In this document: positions 9,025 to 17,303 of the stretch, in pieces
Layout of the letters: the number at the start of each line of letters is the position of its first letter
Position numbering within the stretch: the first letter of the stretch is position 1
Origin: a virus
Reading direction: 5' to 3' (one strand)
DNA length: 64,000 bases
IMG/VR virus record: IMGVR_UViG_3300025011_000019
Coordinates: 1 to 64,000 of that record
The notes under the pieces: generated by a model
Told to the model about the DNA's origin: nothing
Seen by the model: only the letters and a program-made list of their open reading frames with translations
Database searches by the model: none
Position numbers and translations under genes: made by a program

Positions 9025-9723
9025 TTATAAATCAATAGAATATAAATATTTACTCACAATATCTGCTGTTGAATCATGAATGCTATAAGGGAATTCATAT
9101 TCCACAATTTCTTCCATCATGGATTTTTCAATAGAAATACTAAGTTTATCAGCTTTTTCTAGTAATGACTTATAATTATCACTAACAATACTTCTATCAA
9201 AATTAATTGTTTTAGTAATTACTACATCATACCTATATGGAGTCTCATTACCTTCCTGATTGAATTTAAATCCTTGTGCGACAGTCTTTTTCTCGTCTGT
9301 TTTTATATTGATAAGACTATTTAATACATTAGCTAAATTTCTAGATTGTTTTGCATTTGATATAGCAGAATCTAAGCTAAGATTTTTATTATCCTTAGTT
9401 TGAATTACTATATTTCTTTTTGCTAACTCTACTGAAATTTCTAATTTTGTCTTTTCTGAAATCAAGTCTTGAATAAGATTAATTACATCTACAGTTGAAG
9501 CATCTGGATATTCTTTAATAGTAGTTGTATCTAATTCCTCATTTTTTGCTTCTGGATTGGACTTTTCTTTAAGATGTTGTTCAAGTACAGAAATAGAATT
9601 ATTTTTATTAGAAAGATATGAAGTTAGAGATGAAATAGTTTTATCAATATAAACCAATGTGCGAAAGGACTCTTTTAGTGAAATTGTTGAATTAGTGTTT
9701 TGTGAATTTTGTGAATTAGACAT
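9025..9723 (-). CDS. Helical protein of unknown function
   Basis: 232 aa. The start is a Ser/Asn/Gln-rich tail, then coiled-coil-like helices ('KTISSLTSYLSNKNNSISVLEQHLKE', 'LIQDLISEKTKLEISVELAKRNI'), then a beta-rich part 'YRYDVVITKTINFDRSI' and a C-terminal helix. Not recognised. ATG 9723 follows GAAGG. It lies between two gene-free stretches that both look structured. Confidence 0.75.
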   Translation of the reverse strand: MSNSQNSQNTNSTISLKESFRTLVYIDKTISSLTSYLSNKNNSISVLEQHLKEKSNPEAKNEELDTTTIKEYPDASTVDVINLIQDLISEKTKLEISVELAKRNIVIQTKDNKNLSLDSAISNAKQSRNLANVLNSLINIKTDEKKTVAQGFKFNQEGNETPYRYDVVITKTINFDRSIVSDNYKSLLEKADKLSISIEKSMMEEIVEYEFPYSIHDSTADIVSKYLYSIDL

Positions 9724-9739
9724 ATTGTTTTCCTTCTTT

Positions 9740-10245
9740 CAATTTGTATTTTTCTTCTTTGTTAGAGTAATTAACTCAATTCTTTCTGTATGAAGGAGAA
9801 TTATACCCCTATAAATTCTCCTTATCTCTTTTGGCATACTTATATATTTCATCAGTCTCATTGCAGTATGCCATTTTTCTCTATCACTAAAGTTTAAATG
9901 AACTGTGATTAACGCCATAAAGAACAAACAATGAGTGATGAGGGGAATTTTGTGCATCTATAAACCTCATACTCTTTATCAGAGCAATGCCTGTCTTTCA
10001 AGGTCTTACTAACTTATGCACATGATTTTAGGGAGGGTTTGTAATTGCACTAACATTGACCCAATTTTATCAAACCCTAAAACAAGTTTTTATTGTTGCT
10101 GTCTTGGCTTATGCAATTTCCAAAAATCATCACCACAACAATTTATAGAGGGAAGTTTACTGATGATAACAATTTTTATGTTACTTTGTAATAATTATTA
10201 TAAAGAAATTAATATTACTATCTATTATAAGTTAATAATATTTGT
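9740..10245 (-). ncRNA. Candidate structured leader or non-coding RNA
   Basis: No convincing gene. AAGGAGAATT (about 9791) pairs with AATTCTCCTT to form a 10-bp hairpin. ATGATTTT (10022-10029) pairs with AAAATCAT (10123-10130) across 93 nt, enclosing AGGGTTTG (10034-10041) with CAAACCCT (10071-10078). A 72-codon frame (9739-9957) overlaps the first hairpin and has biased, unconvincing composition. Direction is inferred from the neighbours. Confidence 0.38.
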
Positions 10246-10363
10246 TTAATCCAATTCATGTTCACAAATGTTTCCACGTTCATCTTCAGTAAACATATTA
10301 ACCATCTCCTTCAGTAAACATAACATATCACCTCATAAATTAGATTGTAAATTAATAATAAAA

Positions 10364-10600
10364 TTAATCTTCTTCATCTTCCGACTCTTCACTATCTTCA
10401 TCCATTACATCTTCAATTGCTTCTTCTGTAATAGATAATTTTACATAGCATCCTGAGAAATTTTTAATTACCTCATGAAGATTCTTAACACCTTCATCTG
10501 GGATATTAATTACAATTACTGAATCTACAATTGTTAATTCACCTTCAGTTGCTAATTTATGTGTAATTTTCTTTGTTTCAGTGAGTTTTGATTTTGCCAT
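10364..10600 (-). CDS. yonK: YonK-like small acidic protein
   Basis: 78 aa. Its pattern ('HEVIKNFSGCYVKLSITEE' followed by an acidic tail) resembles SPbeta YonK, a short phage protein of unknown role ('FKEILSEFNGKNVSITVKEE'). It stands next to an HU-like gene and downstream of the YonO-like gene, as yonK does relative to yonN and yonO in SPbeta, which supports the match. The C-terminus is almost all Asp/Glu/Ser. AGGTGG precedes ATG 10600. Confidence 0.6.
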   Translation of the reverse strand: MAKSKLTETKKITHKLATEGELTIVDSVIVINIPDEGVKNLHEVIKNFSGCYVKLSITEEAIEDVMDEDSEESEDEED

Positions 10601-10690
10601 TGTTTTGTTATTCCACCTTTTTATATTTATTTTATATTATGAATATATCATTTGTATTAAAGAATTTGCCTTACGCTCAAATATTGCAAC

Positions 10691-10750
10691 GTATCGCTTT
10701 GCCTTATATTTAAAGATATCTATTAAATATAAGGACTTACTGTGCGATAC
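10691..10750. repeat. Two-storey hairpin upstream of yonK-like gene
   Basis: GTATCG (10691-10696) pairs with CGATAC (10745-10750), enclosing CCTTATATTTA (10702-10712) with TAAATATAAGG (10724-10734), an 11-bp perfect stem. It lies between the HU-like and YonK-like genes. CTGTGCGATACAA at 10740-10752 matches 495-507. Confidence 0.6.
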
Positions 10751-10762
10751 AAGATTATATAT

Positions 10763-11047
10763 TTATTGCTTAACTAAATCTGCAAACTCCTTACCAACTT
10801 TAAATCCAACCCTAAATGAATCTTCTGAAGTCCAAGTTTCACCTTTACGATCTCCAAATCGAATTATACCAGTTGTACCTTTAGTAGGTTTCTTCTCAAA
10901 GTTACCAAAATTAACGATTTTCACAGGTTCTCCAGTTGCTACAGTCTCTTTAATCACATCTAATACAACATTAATTGCTTTTTCGGCGTCCTTTTTTGAC
11001 ATTTCACCTTTTAAACTTACTGCTGTAATCATTTCGTTTTTCGTCAT
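10763..11047 (-). CDS. HU/IHF-family DNA-binding protein
   Basis: 94 aa, full HU length. It opens 'MTKNEMITAVSLKGEMSKKDAEKAINVVLDVIKE' (helical dimer body), has 'VKIVNFGNFEKK' (the HU 'GFG.F' saddle), and a DNA-binding arm with 'KKPTKGTTGIIRFG' ending 'FKVGKEFADLVKQ'. It bends and wraps DNA non-specifically. In SPbeta the counterpart is yonN. AAAAGGGG precedes ATG 11047. Confidence 0.95.
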   Translation of the reverse strand: MTKNEMITAVSLKGEMSKKDAEKAINVVLDVIKETVATGEPVKIVNFGNFEKKPTKGTTGIIRFGDRKGETWTSEDSFRVGFKVGKEFADLVKQ

Positions 11048-11118
11048 GTTTTAATATATCCCCTTTTATTCTTAATTTTTATTTTTTGTTATTAATTGTT
11101 ATGATGTTTTGGTATTTT

Positions 11119-11188
11119 AATCTAAAACCTTGTGAGTTTTAGATTATGTAGTTAATATTGGTGCATTGTGCTTTTTTATTAAGCACAA
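11119..11188 (-). terminator. Two hairpins between PhoH and HU genes
   Basis: AATCTAAAA (11119-11127) pairs with TTTTAGATT (11137-11145), and TTGTGCTT (11166-11173) with AAGCACAA (11181-11188). They sit in the 290-nt gap after the PIN-PhoH gene. Either could end the PhoH transcript; neither has a long T-run on the minus strand. Confidence 0.45.
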
Positions 11189-11337
11189 AGACCTATCTTC
11201 AATGATTTTACTTTTCTACCTAACAAAAATCCATTAATATAATGACTACCCTCCTTGAATTAATTTAAAGAGGTAACAGATATACACTCTGTCCCTTGAC
11301 TCCGTACAGAAAGACAGTCTGAGGGAGTAAAATTGTA

Positions 11338-12579
11338 TTATTTCTTCTCAAATAAATCTGAGAATATACCAGAAGCAACGCTTCTTACATCTTCTTCTAA
11401 ATAAATGCACCCAAATTCTTTAGTTCCTTTTAATTCATTACACATTTGTACTAAAGCATTTCTTTCTGAAGAATCTACACTAGATTGTTTATAATCTCCT
11501 GCTAAATAAATTTTAGATTTATCCCCTAGTCTTGTACCGACAAGTTTTAATTGCTTGGGCGAAAGATCCTCAGATTCATCGACAACAATTACTGTCTCAT
11601 CGTATGTTGTTCCTTTAAGGTAAAATGGAATATTAGATTCCAACACTCCACGGGATAAAAGGATTTGTAATTCTCTTTCTCCACCTTCTAATGAATGAAC
11701 AATTGGTTTAAAGAACATTTCTGTTTTTTCTTCAAATGTGCCTTTAAGATATCCAACTTCTTTTCCTTCGCCTATTGCTTCTCTAATTGCTAAAAGTTTA
11801 TTAAAATCACCTTTATCTACTGTTTGATGCAATCCCATTCTTACACACAAATAAGTCTTTCCACTCCCGACTTTTCCGTTGACACAAACTATTGGTATCT
11901 CTTTGTTATTCAACAAATCTAAAGCACATCTCTGTAAACTATTCTTACCTTTAATAACTTTTGAATCAGGTAGTTTCAATCCGACAAACTTTTTACCATT
12001 AAATCTATATTCATTTTCTTTCTTTTCATCTGAATTATAAAATATTAGATACTCATTTACTACAAATTGATACTTATTGATGCCATTATCAATGTCTGTA
12101 AAAAAGTTATTTATGAAGTTTGTATCTCCTGATAATTTTTGATATCCTTTATAAATATCATTAGATGTTTCACCACCATATTGTTTACAAGGAATATTAA
12201 GAGAATCACATTTAACTCTAAATAACATATCATTACTATAAGCGATTGTATTATTATCTTTTTCGTACAAAACCTTCAGAAGTGAGATTATTTTATTATC
12301 CATAATCCCTTTATCAAAGCATGAAGGAAGATTATTATAATCTGTTTCATCGATGATATATGTAATTTTGTCTCGATTAGCGTTTATATATCTAGTCGCT
12401 CTACGGGCCTGAAATTTTACCTCTTCTGTTTTACCATTTTTCTTTAAATTATCTAATTCACCAAGAACAAATCCTGATAATTGTATCCCCGAATCTGAAA
12501 AATCTTCAAAAACTTTTTTAGGGTGATCCATTAATACATTTGAATCAATGTAAGGTGATTGACATGGTTTATCGGGCAA
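11338..12579 (-). CDS. PIN-PhoH protein (RNA-acting ATPase with toxin-like nuclease domain)
   Basis: 413 aa with two domains. Residues 8-130 are a PIN nuclease domain with acidic positions in 'YIDSNVLMD', 'GELDNLKK' and 'SNDMLFRVKC'. Residues 200-400 are a PhoH ATPase: Walker A GKVGSGKT (235-242), Walker B VIVVDESED (330-338). This is the PhoH2 layout; such proteins are RNA helicase/RNases in bacteria, and PhoH is frequent in large phages with an unsettled role. The start is TTG 12579, with an in-frame ATA one codon earlier that is better spaced from GAGG. Confidence 0.92.
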   Translation of the reverse strand: MPDKPCQSPYIDSNVLMDHPKKVFEDFSDSGIQLSGFVLGELDNLKKNGKTEEVKFQARRATRYINANRDKITYIIDETDYNNLPSCFDKGIMDNKIISLLKVLYEKDNNTIAYSNDMLFRVKCDSLNIPCKQYGGETSNDIYKGYQKLSGDTNFINNFFTDIDNGINKYQFVVNEYLIFYNSDEKKENEYRFNGKKFVGLKLPDSKVIKGKNSLQRCALDLLNNKEIPIVCVNGKVGSGKTYLCVRMGLHQTVDKGDFNKLLAIREAIGEGKEVGYLKGTFEEKTEMFFKPIVHSLEGGERELQILLSRGVLESNIPFYLKGTTYDETVIVVDESEDLSPKQLKLVGTRLGDKSKIYLAGDYKQSSVDSSERNALVQMCNELKGTKEFGCIYLEEDVRSVASGIFSDLFEKK

Positions 12580-12618
12580 TATAAACCAATCCTCTACTAT
12601 TTATTTTACTACTTAGTA

Positions 12619-12894
12619 TCATAAGACACGTTTGCTATTGTTACTATTATCCATACCACTACTAAACAAATACCTTTGATTATCTTTTATATCATCAATA
12701 GTCTGTTTATTTTTATCGTTTTGTTTCAATCTGAGTAGATAATTATAGTATGGGTCTGTAATGTAACGTTGTTTACGAGATTTGCTACTGAATTTTCCTA
12801 TTACTACTAGATTATCTCCATAGTTGCCGTGATGTTGTTTGAGAATTTTTAGATTGATTAAGTATGACATTTCTTGTTTTGTAATTTTTTTCAA
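12619..12894 (-). CDS. Small basic unknown protein
   Basis: 91 aa, basic, starting at TTG 12894. 'MSYLINLKILKQHHGNYGDNLVVIGKFSSKSRKQRYITDPYYNYLLRL' looks helical; not recognised. AAAGGAG lies 14 nt upstream of the TTG, so the start is uncertain. A promoter is at 12958-12987, so this gene leads the PhoH transcript. Confidence 0.65.
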   Translation of the reverse strand: MKKITKQEMSYLINLKILKQHHGNYGDNLVVIGKFSSKSRKQRYITDPYYNYLLRLKQNDKNKQTIDDIKDNQRYLFSSGMDNSNNSKRVL

Positions 12895-12957
12895 TGTATG
12901 TTATTGATGCTCCTTTTGGGATTGTTTTTGGAGTTTAATTGTTTTGTTATGTTTTTA

Positions 12958-12987
12958 ATTATAAGATATTTTTTATATAAATCGCAA
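12958..12987 (-). promoter_or_regulatory. Sigma-A-type promoter for 12894 and PIN-PhoH
   Basis: On the minus strand, TTGCGA is followed after 18 nt by TATAAT, with AAAGGAG and the 12894 gene downstream. Confidence 0.65.
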
Positions 12988-12999
12988 TCGACCAATACG

Positions 13000-13560
13000 A
13001 TTTAATAACTAATTTAGTAGGGAAGAGTAAGTAATAAATTTAAAACCTACTCTTTTACCCTCTATTTAGTTCGATATGCTGTGGTCTAACACAAGTCCTC
13101 ACCTCTGTAAATCGGGTTTGGCAAATTTTCATGTGCTAACAGCATATTTGTCTCCTATTTTCATCCGACCAAAGACTACTCATATTCGACGTTGATTTAG
13201 TTGAGATTTTGTATTATCTAAAACCCTTTAGTGCATATTTCAGCGTTACTTCGATAATACATGCCAAATTATCTTCAAGTCCTATTGGCAAAACTCGATA
13301 GATAATTTTAAGCAAAGTTTTCTACTAACATAGCCAATTGTGTATGATTTAGTTAGTAAGGAAAGATTAATGGTCTTAAATTTTGTATGAACGTAAGGGT
13401 ATAATTAATTTAAAATCATACCCTTCTTTAAAGGGTGTTTGCATATCTCTTATTTTTGTATATTAGTCTATGTTTCCCTTAGAGACTATTATGGCAAAAC
13501 GCTGAAAGTGTTGGTATGACTACGTTTGAGTAAATCAAGTAATATAGCTGTTTTTCAAAC
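13000..13560 (-). ncRNA. Candidate large structured non-coding RNA
   Basis: About 590 nt without a gene, directly downstream of the yonO-like gene. ATATGCTGT (13074-13082) pairs with ACAGCATAT (13139-13147), and inside it TAACACA (13087-13093) with TGTGCTA (13132-13138); that second stem is complete only on the minus strand, where the mismatch becomes G-U. GTATTATC/GATAATAC pairs at 13211-13260, AAATTATCT/AGATAATTT at 13266-13308, and TTTCAGCGTT (13238-13247) with AACGCTGAAA (13498-13507) over 250 nt. Two more hairpins (GGGTAT/ATACCC near 13410, TAGTCT/AGACTA near 13470) fill the gaps. Function unknown. Confidence 0.55.
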
Positions 13561-13589
13561 CCTTGTGGGAGTAGGGTTGTAGAGGTTTT

Positions 13590-14525
13590 CTATTTTCGAC
13601 TATTTCTATTTTTTTGCATCCTCTCCCTATCCTTCTTCATTTTTATGTCTTTTGCACACTTTTCACAATACTTAGATTTATTGTTTTCTTGTACTATTAA
13701 ATCACCACAAACTTCACAATATATTTTACTAGTTTCCACATTTGTTTTCAGATTATCAACAATAATATCCCCAAAGCACTCCCATAAAGTAGTTTTAAAG
13801 TTTGACTTCTTAAATTCATACAGATATTTTACTAACACATCTGTTACATAATAAACATCACTATTTATTTCTAGTATGCTTTTTACAATTTCTTGATATA
13901 AATAAATCACATTGTTTTGTTCATCTTCCTCATATGTAGAATTTATCATAAAATGCTTTTTTAAATCTAACTCCTTATATTTTTTTATAATATCTTCGTT
14001 TAACTCCACTTTTTTATTTCTCATAAGCATTTTATAATCAAAATTTCCTAATCCTGTAGCAGTAAAACTAATTTTAGTATTTGGAATTATCTTCTCTAAT
14101 CTATTTACAACGCTATTGTTAACTAATTCAACCTTATCTTTCTCTTTATCTTTAGCATAAATAAAAAAATGAGGGGTCTTTAATTTAGTATAATCAGTAA
14201 TCATATTCTTTTTAGACTTTGGTCTTACTGGTTTATACAAAGTTTTAGCATAATCAATTGTAAAATTGTTTTCCATACATAGTAATTTAATTACATCTAA
14301 ATTTACTTTACCACTATTCCATATCTTTGTAATATTATTACTACCCATTCCAATGTTTCCACCAGTATATGCCATTTTTAAACCATTATAAATACTTTTT
14401 TTAGTAATTAATTCTGCTGGTGCTTTTCTCATATTATAATAAAGTGGAACTATATCTTTCATATTACGTTCTGCAATTGAAATTAATGTAGGACAAGCAA
14501 CAACTAAAGATTTATCTCCATCTAC
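13590..14525 (-). CDS. yonO: YonO-like RNA polymerase, exon 2 (C-terminal part)
   Basis: Second exon of the split polymerase gene: 311 codons from 'VDGDKSLVVACPTLI' to stop. It supplies the last three residue types of the catalytic DxDGD loop, followed by 'MKDIVPLYYNMRKAPAELI' and 'GLKMAYTGGNIGMGSNNITKIWNS', conserved-looking stretches after the active site in YonO-like enzymes. A CEVC/CEKC pair near the end could bind zinc. Without splicing, a protein could begin only at GTG 14552 inside the intron and would lack the first catalytic Asp. Confidence 0.88.
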   Translation of the reverse strand, partial: VDGDKSLVVACPTLISIAERNMKDIVPLYYNMRKAPAELITKKSIYNGLKMAYTGGNIGMGSNNITKIWNSGKVNLDVIKLLCMENNFTIDYAKTLYKPVRPKSKKNMITDYTKLKTPHFFIYAKDKEKDKVELVNNSVVNRLEKIIPNTKISFTATGLGNFDYKMLMRNKKVELNEDIIKKYKELDLKKHFMINSTYEEDEQNNVIYLYQEIVKSILEINSDVYYVTDVLVKYLYEFKKSNFKTTLWECFGDIIVDNLKTNVETSKIYCEVCGDLIVQENNKSKYCEKCAKDIKMKKDRERMQKNRNSRK

Positions 14526-15605
14526 CGCGTAATCCATACTTTTATATGGCACAGACTATATCTTCATAATAATACATTACAGTATTATTATGCTTGGCGT
14601 TTCGAGTTATGATTTTCACATAATCTCTACTCTACTCGGTTATTCGGAAATATTTTTCAATTTCCTATCCTTTCGATAGTCGTTAGAGGTTATCGGTCTA
14701 TTCTTTTAATATTATTTTATAATTTAATAAACTTAAAATTCTTATATGGAACATCGTTTTTAATACTTCTTCTAATACCAAGTCTTACAATTTCCGCATT
14801 ACTTGAAAATCCATAATTATTATGTAGGTATTCACAACATAAACCTATATAATCAAATTCTTTTAAAAAATTCATATTCTGATCATATAATTGTATTTTT
14901 GTTGACATTCCATTTTTAATGCCTTTTCTTGATTGTTTCTCTAAAGCTAAATCTGGGTTTTCCTTATATTTTATTTTTAATGTATCATTATTATAATTAG
15001 GATTGGAAGAACCCATTTTTACTTCACTCATTTTAATTAACCAATCTTCATAATTATCTCCCATCCTTTCTTTTGGGGATACTCCAAATTGACTATTTAG
15101 TTCTCCTTTATGGGTTTCTGATATTTTTATTTTTGTTTCTTGTGAGTGTATGTATCCACTAATACCTTCACCACCATTCGTATAATTGCAATTACATTGA
15201 TTATTACTTTTATATTTTTCAATTGTATCTTTTTCTAATTTAAAAGATTCCTCTTCTTTTAAATTAGAATGGGTTATTCTAACATCGCAATTATATTTAT
15301 TTTTATAATTCAGAAAGTGTTTACTTCTGACTGACTTTGTAGACAATTTATATCTTTTTCCACATCCCTTACCAACATAAAACACATATCCCGTATCAAC
15401 ATTATACCACTCATAAATGTAAAAATTATTTATAGCCTTTCAAACCCCCTCTAAAGGTTTAAAAGAATAGACCGATTTTCCTACGGGATTGTCGGTGACA
15501 TTACTCACTACGATTTCCCCGTTAGCCATATAACTATTTTTTCCGATGTTATATGACACCCTATTTTTATAGGTTAGCCAAGTTTTGATTCGACATGTAA
15601 TGTCT
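14526..15605 (-). other. Group I intron in the yonO-like gene
   Basis: 1,080 nt. P1: exon end ATTCGAT (15612-15606) pairs with the internal guide GTCGAAT (15594-15588), placing a U-G pair exactly at the splice site after codon GAT. P7: GACTAT (within 14675-14681) pairs with AAGATATAGTC (14564-14554), the hallmark group I 3' strand. P8: an 11-bp CATAATAATAC/GTATTATTATG stem (14565-14592). P9: CCATA/TATGG (14534-14549). The last intron base is G 14526. Splicing joins ...QFD to VDGDK in frame. It carries a GIY-YIG gene. Confidence 0.88.
14717..15433 (-). CDS. Intron-encoded GIY-YIG homing endonuclease
   Basis: 238 aa if started at ATA 15433, the only position that includes the whole GIY half ('NNFYIYEWYNVDTGYVFYVGKGCGKRYK'); the first standard start, GTG 15385, would cut the motif. 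It continues with 'ESFKLEKDTIEKYKSNNQCNCNY', a NUMOD3-like 'SQETKIKISETHKG', and a C-terminal NUMOD1-type DNA-binding tail 'KIQLYDQNMNFLKEFDYIG...'. It should cleave intronless yonO alleles and so spread the intron. It lies wholly between the P1 and P7 elements of the intron. Confidence 0.88.
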   Translation of the reverse strand: MNNFYIYEWYNVDTGYVFYVGKGCGKRYKLSTKSVRSKHFLNYKNKYNCDVRITHSNLKEEESFKLEKDTIEKYKSNNQCNCNYTNGGEGISGYIHSQETKIKISETHKGELNSQFGVSPKERMGDNYEDWLIKMSEVKMGSSNPNYNNDTLKIKYKENPDLALEKQSRKGIKNGMSTKIQLYDQNMNFLKEFDYIGLCCEYLHNNYGFSSNAEIVRLGIRRSIKNDVPYKNFKFIKL

Positions 15606-17288
15606 ATCGAATTGTAAAATTTTGGATATTAGATCATGACAAGATGTGTATACTCCATTAGTTATAAACCAGTCTTTCTTTTTATCATCAATTACATTGT
15701 TTCTAATTGCATGTTCTCTATACAAATGTGGGCTTCGCAAGCAATCTAACTTAGGATAAGTTTCATATAATTTACAATACACGTCTCCATCATTAAGTAA
15801 TCCTTTTGGATTTTTATCTCCAAGAATTAAAAATTCACAAAAGGCATAAATATCTGGAATAATGAATGTATATACTCCATTTATATCTAATTTTGCAGAC
15901 CTACCTTCTTTAACCATGCTTTTTTTAACTTGTTTTAATATTTCTTTACTGTATGTATCATTCAACAATTCAGGATAAATCTCTAATGCTTGCTGAATAT
16001 TGTTTTTATTTTTATTTGATTTTTTTACCCCCAATACCTTTAACATTGTCTTTCTATCTCTACCGATGTTCAGTATATTATGTTTAGTAGTTTTCGCAAT
16101 TATTTCTAATTCTTTATTATCCATATCTGTTAATGTCTGAAGCATCTGATAATTTATTTTTGCGTCACTAAAATCAATTTCTTCTTCATTACATTTCCCA
16201 GCTTGGCACTTATATTTTAAATAATTGTCTTTATAAACATCCCATCCATACTTAGTAATTACTTCTTGCTCATTATGGCTATTTTGATAATATTTATACA
16301 TTTTGAATTGACTACGTGTAAAAATTACCTCTATTCCTTCTTTTATAATATCGTGTTCTTTTCCATAAATATCGAATATATTGCCATATATTTTACCTTC
16401 CTCATTTTTATTTGCTTCAATAATGAATTTATCAAATGCAAATGGGACTAGCAATCCCTTTATCCACGGTAATCTAACCATCATGCTTTTATCACTTAAA
16501 CTTGGTAACATCATTCCACATCCATCTGTATGAGAAACTGGGATTTTCATTTTTTGTCTAATAATTTCATATGTTATATCATTTATAAAATCGACAACAC
16601 CTTCTACTTCTGTTTCCATATCTTCCACAACAATTGATTTTGTAATATCAAATTCTTTCCATACATCTGTCGCTGAATTTGCTAAGGCTAAGTAAGCTAA
16701 GTATTTATTAATATTTACTCCACCTAATACATTAATATCTTCAATTGTTAATCCGCACATTAATGTATTCCTATATTCTAATAAAATACTTTCCTTAATA
16801 AAAACTGTCTTTTTTGTTCTTATTTGTCCTGCACTGGCAGTTAAACATACATATTTTTCATTTCCGAACATAAAATCATCAAGTATTATGTCTTCAATTA
16901 CATCAAAGAAATATGTTTGAACAATAATAATATCAGCAGTTAATGTATTTTCTGGAATCTGTATTGTTCTTGTAAGAACTGAATCAAAAACAGAAATTAC
17001 ATTGTATTTATTTAACGCATCTCTACGTAAATTTCTAATACCACTATTTAATTTGAATTCATCATATAAAGAATTTTTATATTTTTTTAATCTCATATTG
17101 GTATTCTGTATAAACTTCTCCAGAATACCAATATATTTTGAATCAGATTTTAATTTACTTATCTTTTTTATTAATTTGTTTCTAAGATAATAGTTTTTAT
17201 TCAAACGTTTATGTATAATCATTTCTTTATCATTATAAAAACTACTGGTATCAACACTATAGATATGAATTTGTTTATTTAGACTAAT
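15606..17288 (-). CDS. yonO: YonO-like DNA-dependent RNA polymerase, exon 1
   Basis: 561 codons ending ...CHDLISKILQFD at the splice site. With exon 2 the protein is 872 aa, close to SPbeta YonO (about 905 aa), a single-chain RNA polymerase with two double-psi barrels that transcribes phage late genes. Diagnostic-looking stretches: 'HTDGCGMMLPSLSDKSMMVRLPWIKG', 'KLDINGVYTFIIPDIYAFCEFLILG', 'NPKGLLNDGDVYC' and 'LDCLRSPHLYREHAIRNNV'. The first ATG (17222) has no ribosome site. Reading in frame upstream gives 'IHIYSVDTSSFYNDKE' back to ATT 17288, which has AAGGAGGAG at 8 nt, so I place the start at ATT. Confidence 0.88.
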
Positions 17289-17303
17289 ATTGATCTCCTC
17301 CTT

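Noticed and set aside
9739-9957. 72-codon leftward frame
   Set aside because: It overlaps a perfect 10-bp hairpin and lies in a region with long-range pairings; the amino acid sequence shows no domain-like pattern. Kept as possible non-coding RNA.
10246-10296. 16-codon frame behind AAGGAG (MFTEDERGNICEHELD)
   Set aside because: Too short to support; the upstream ATGTTTACTGAAG is repeated, so it may be a remnant of a duplicated gene start. Not listed as a gene.
13645-17190. Plus-strand frames opposite the yonO-like gene
   Set aside because: They are antisense shadows of a gene with clear protein motifs and have no ribosome sites.
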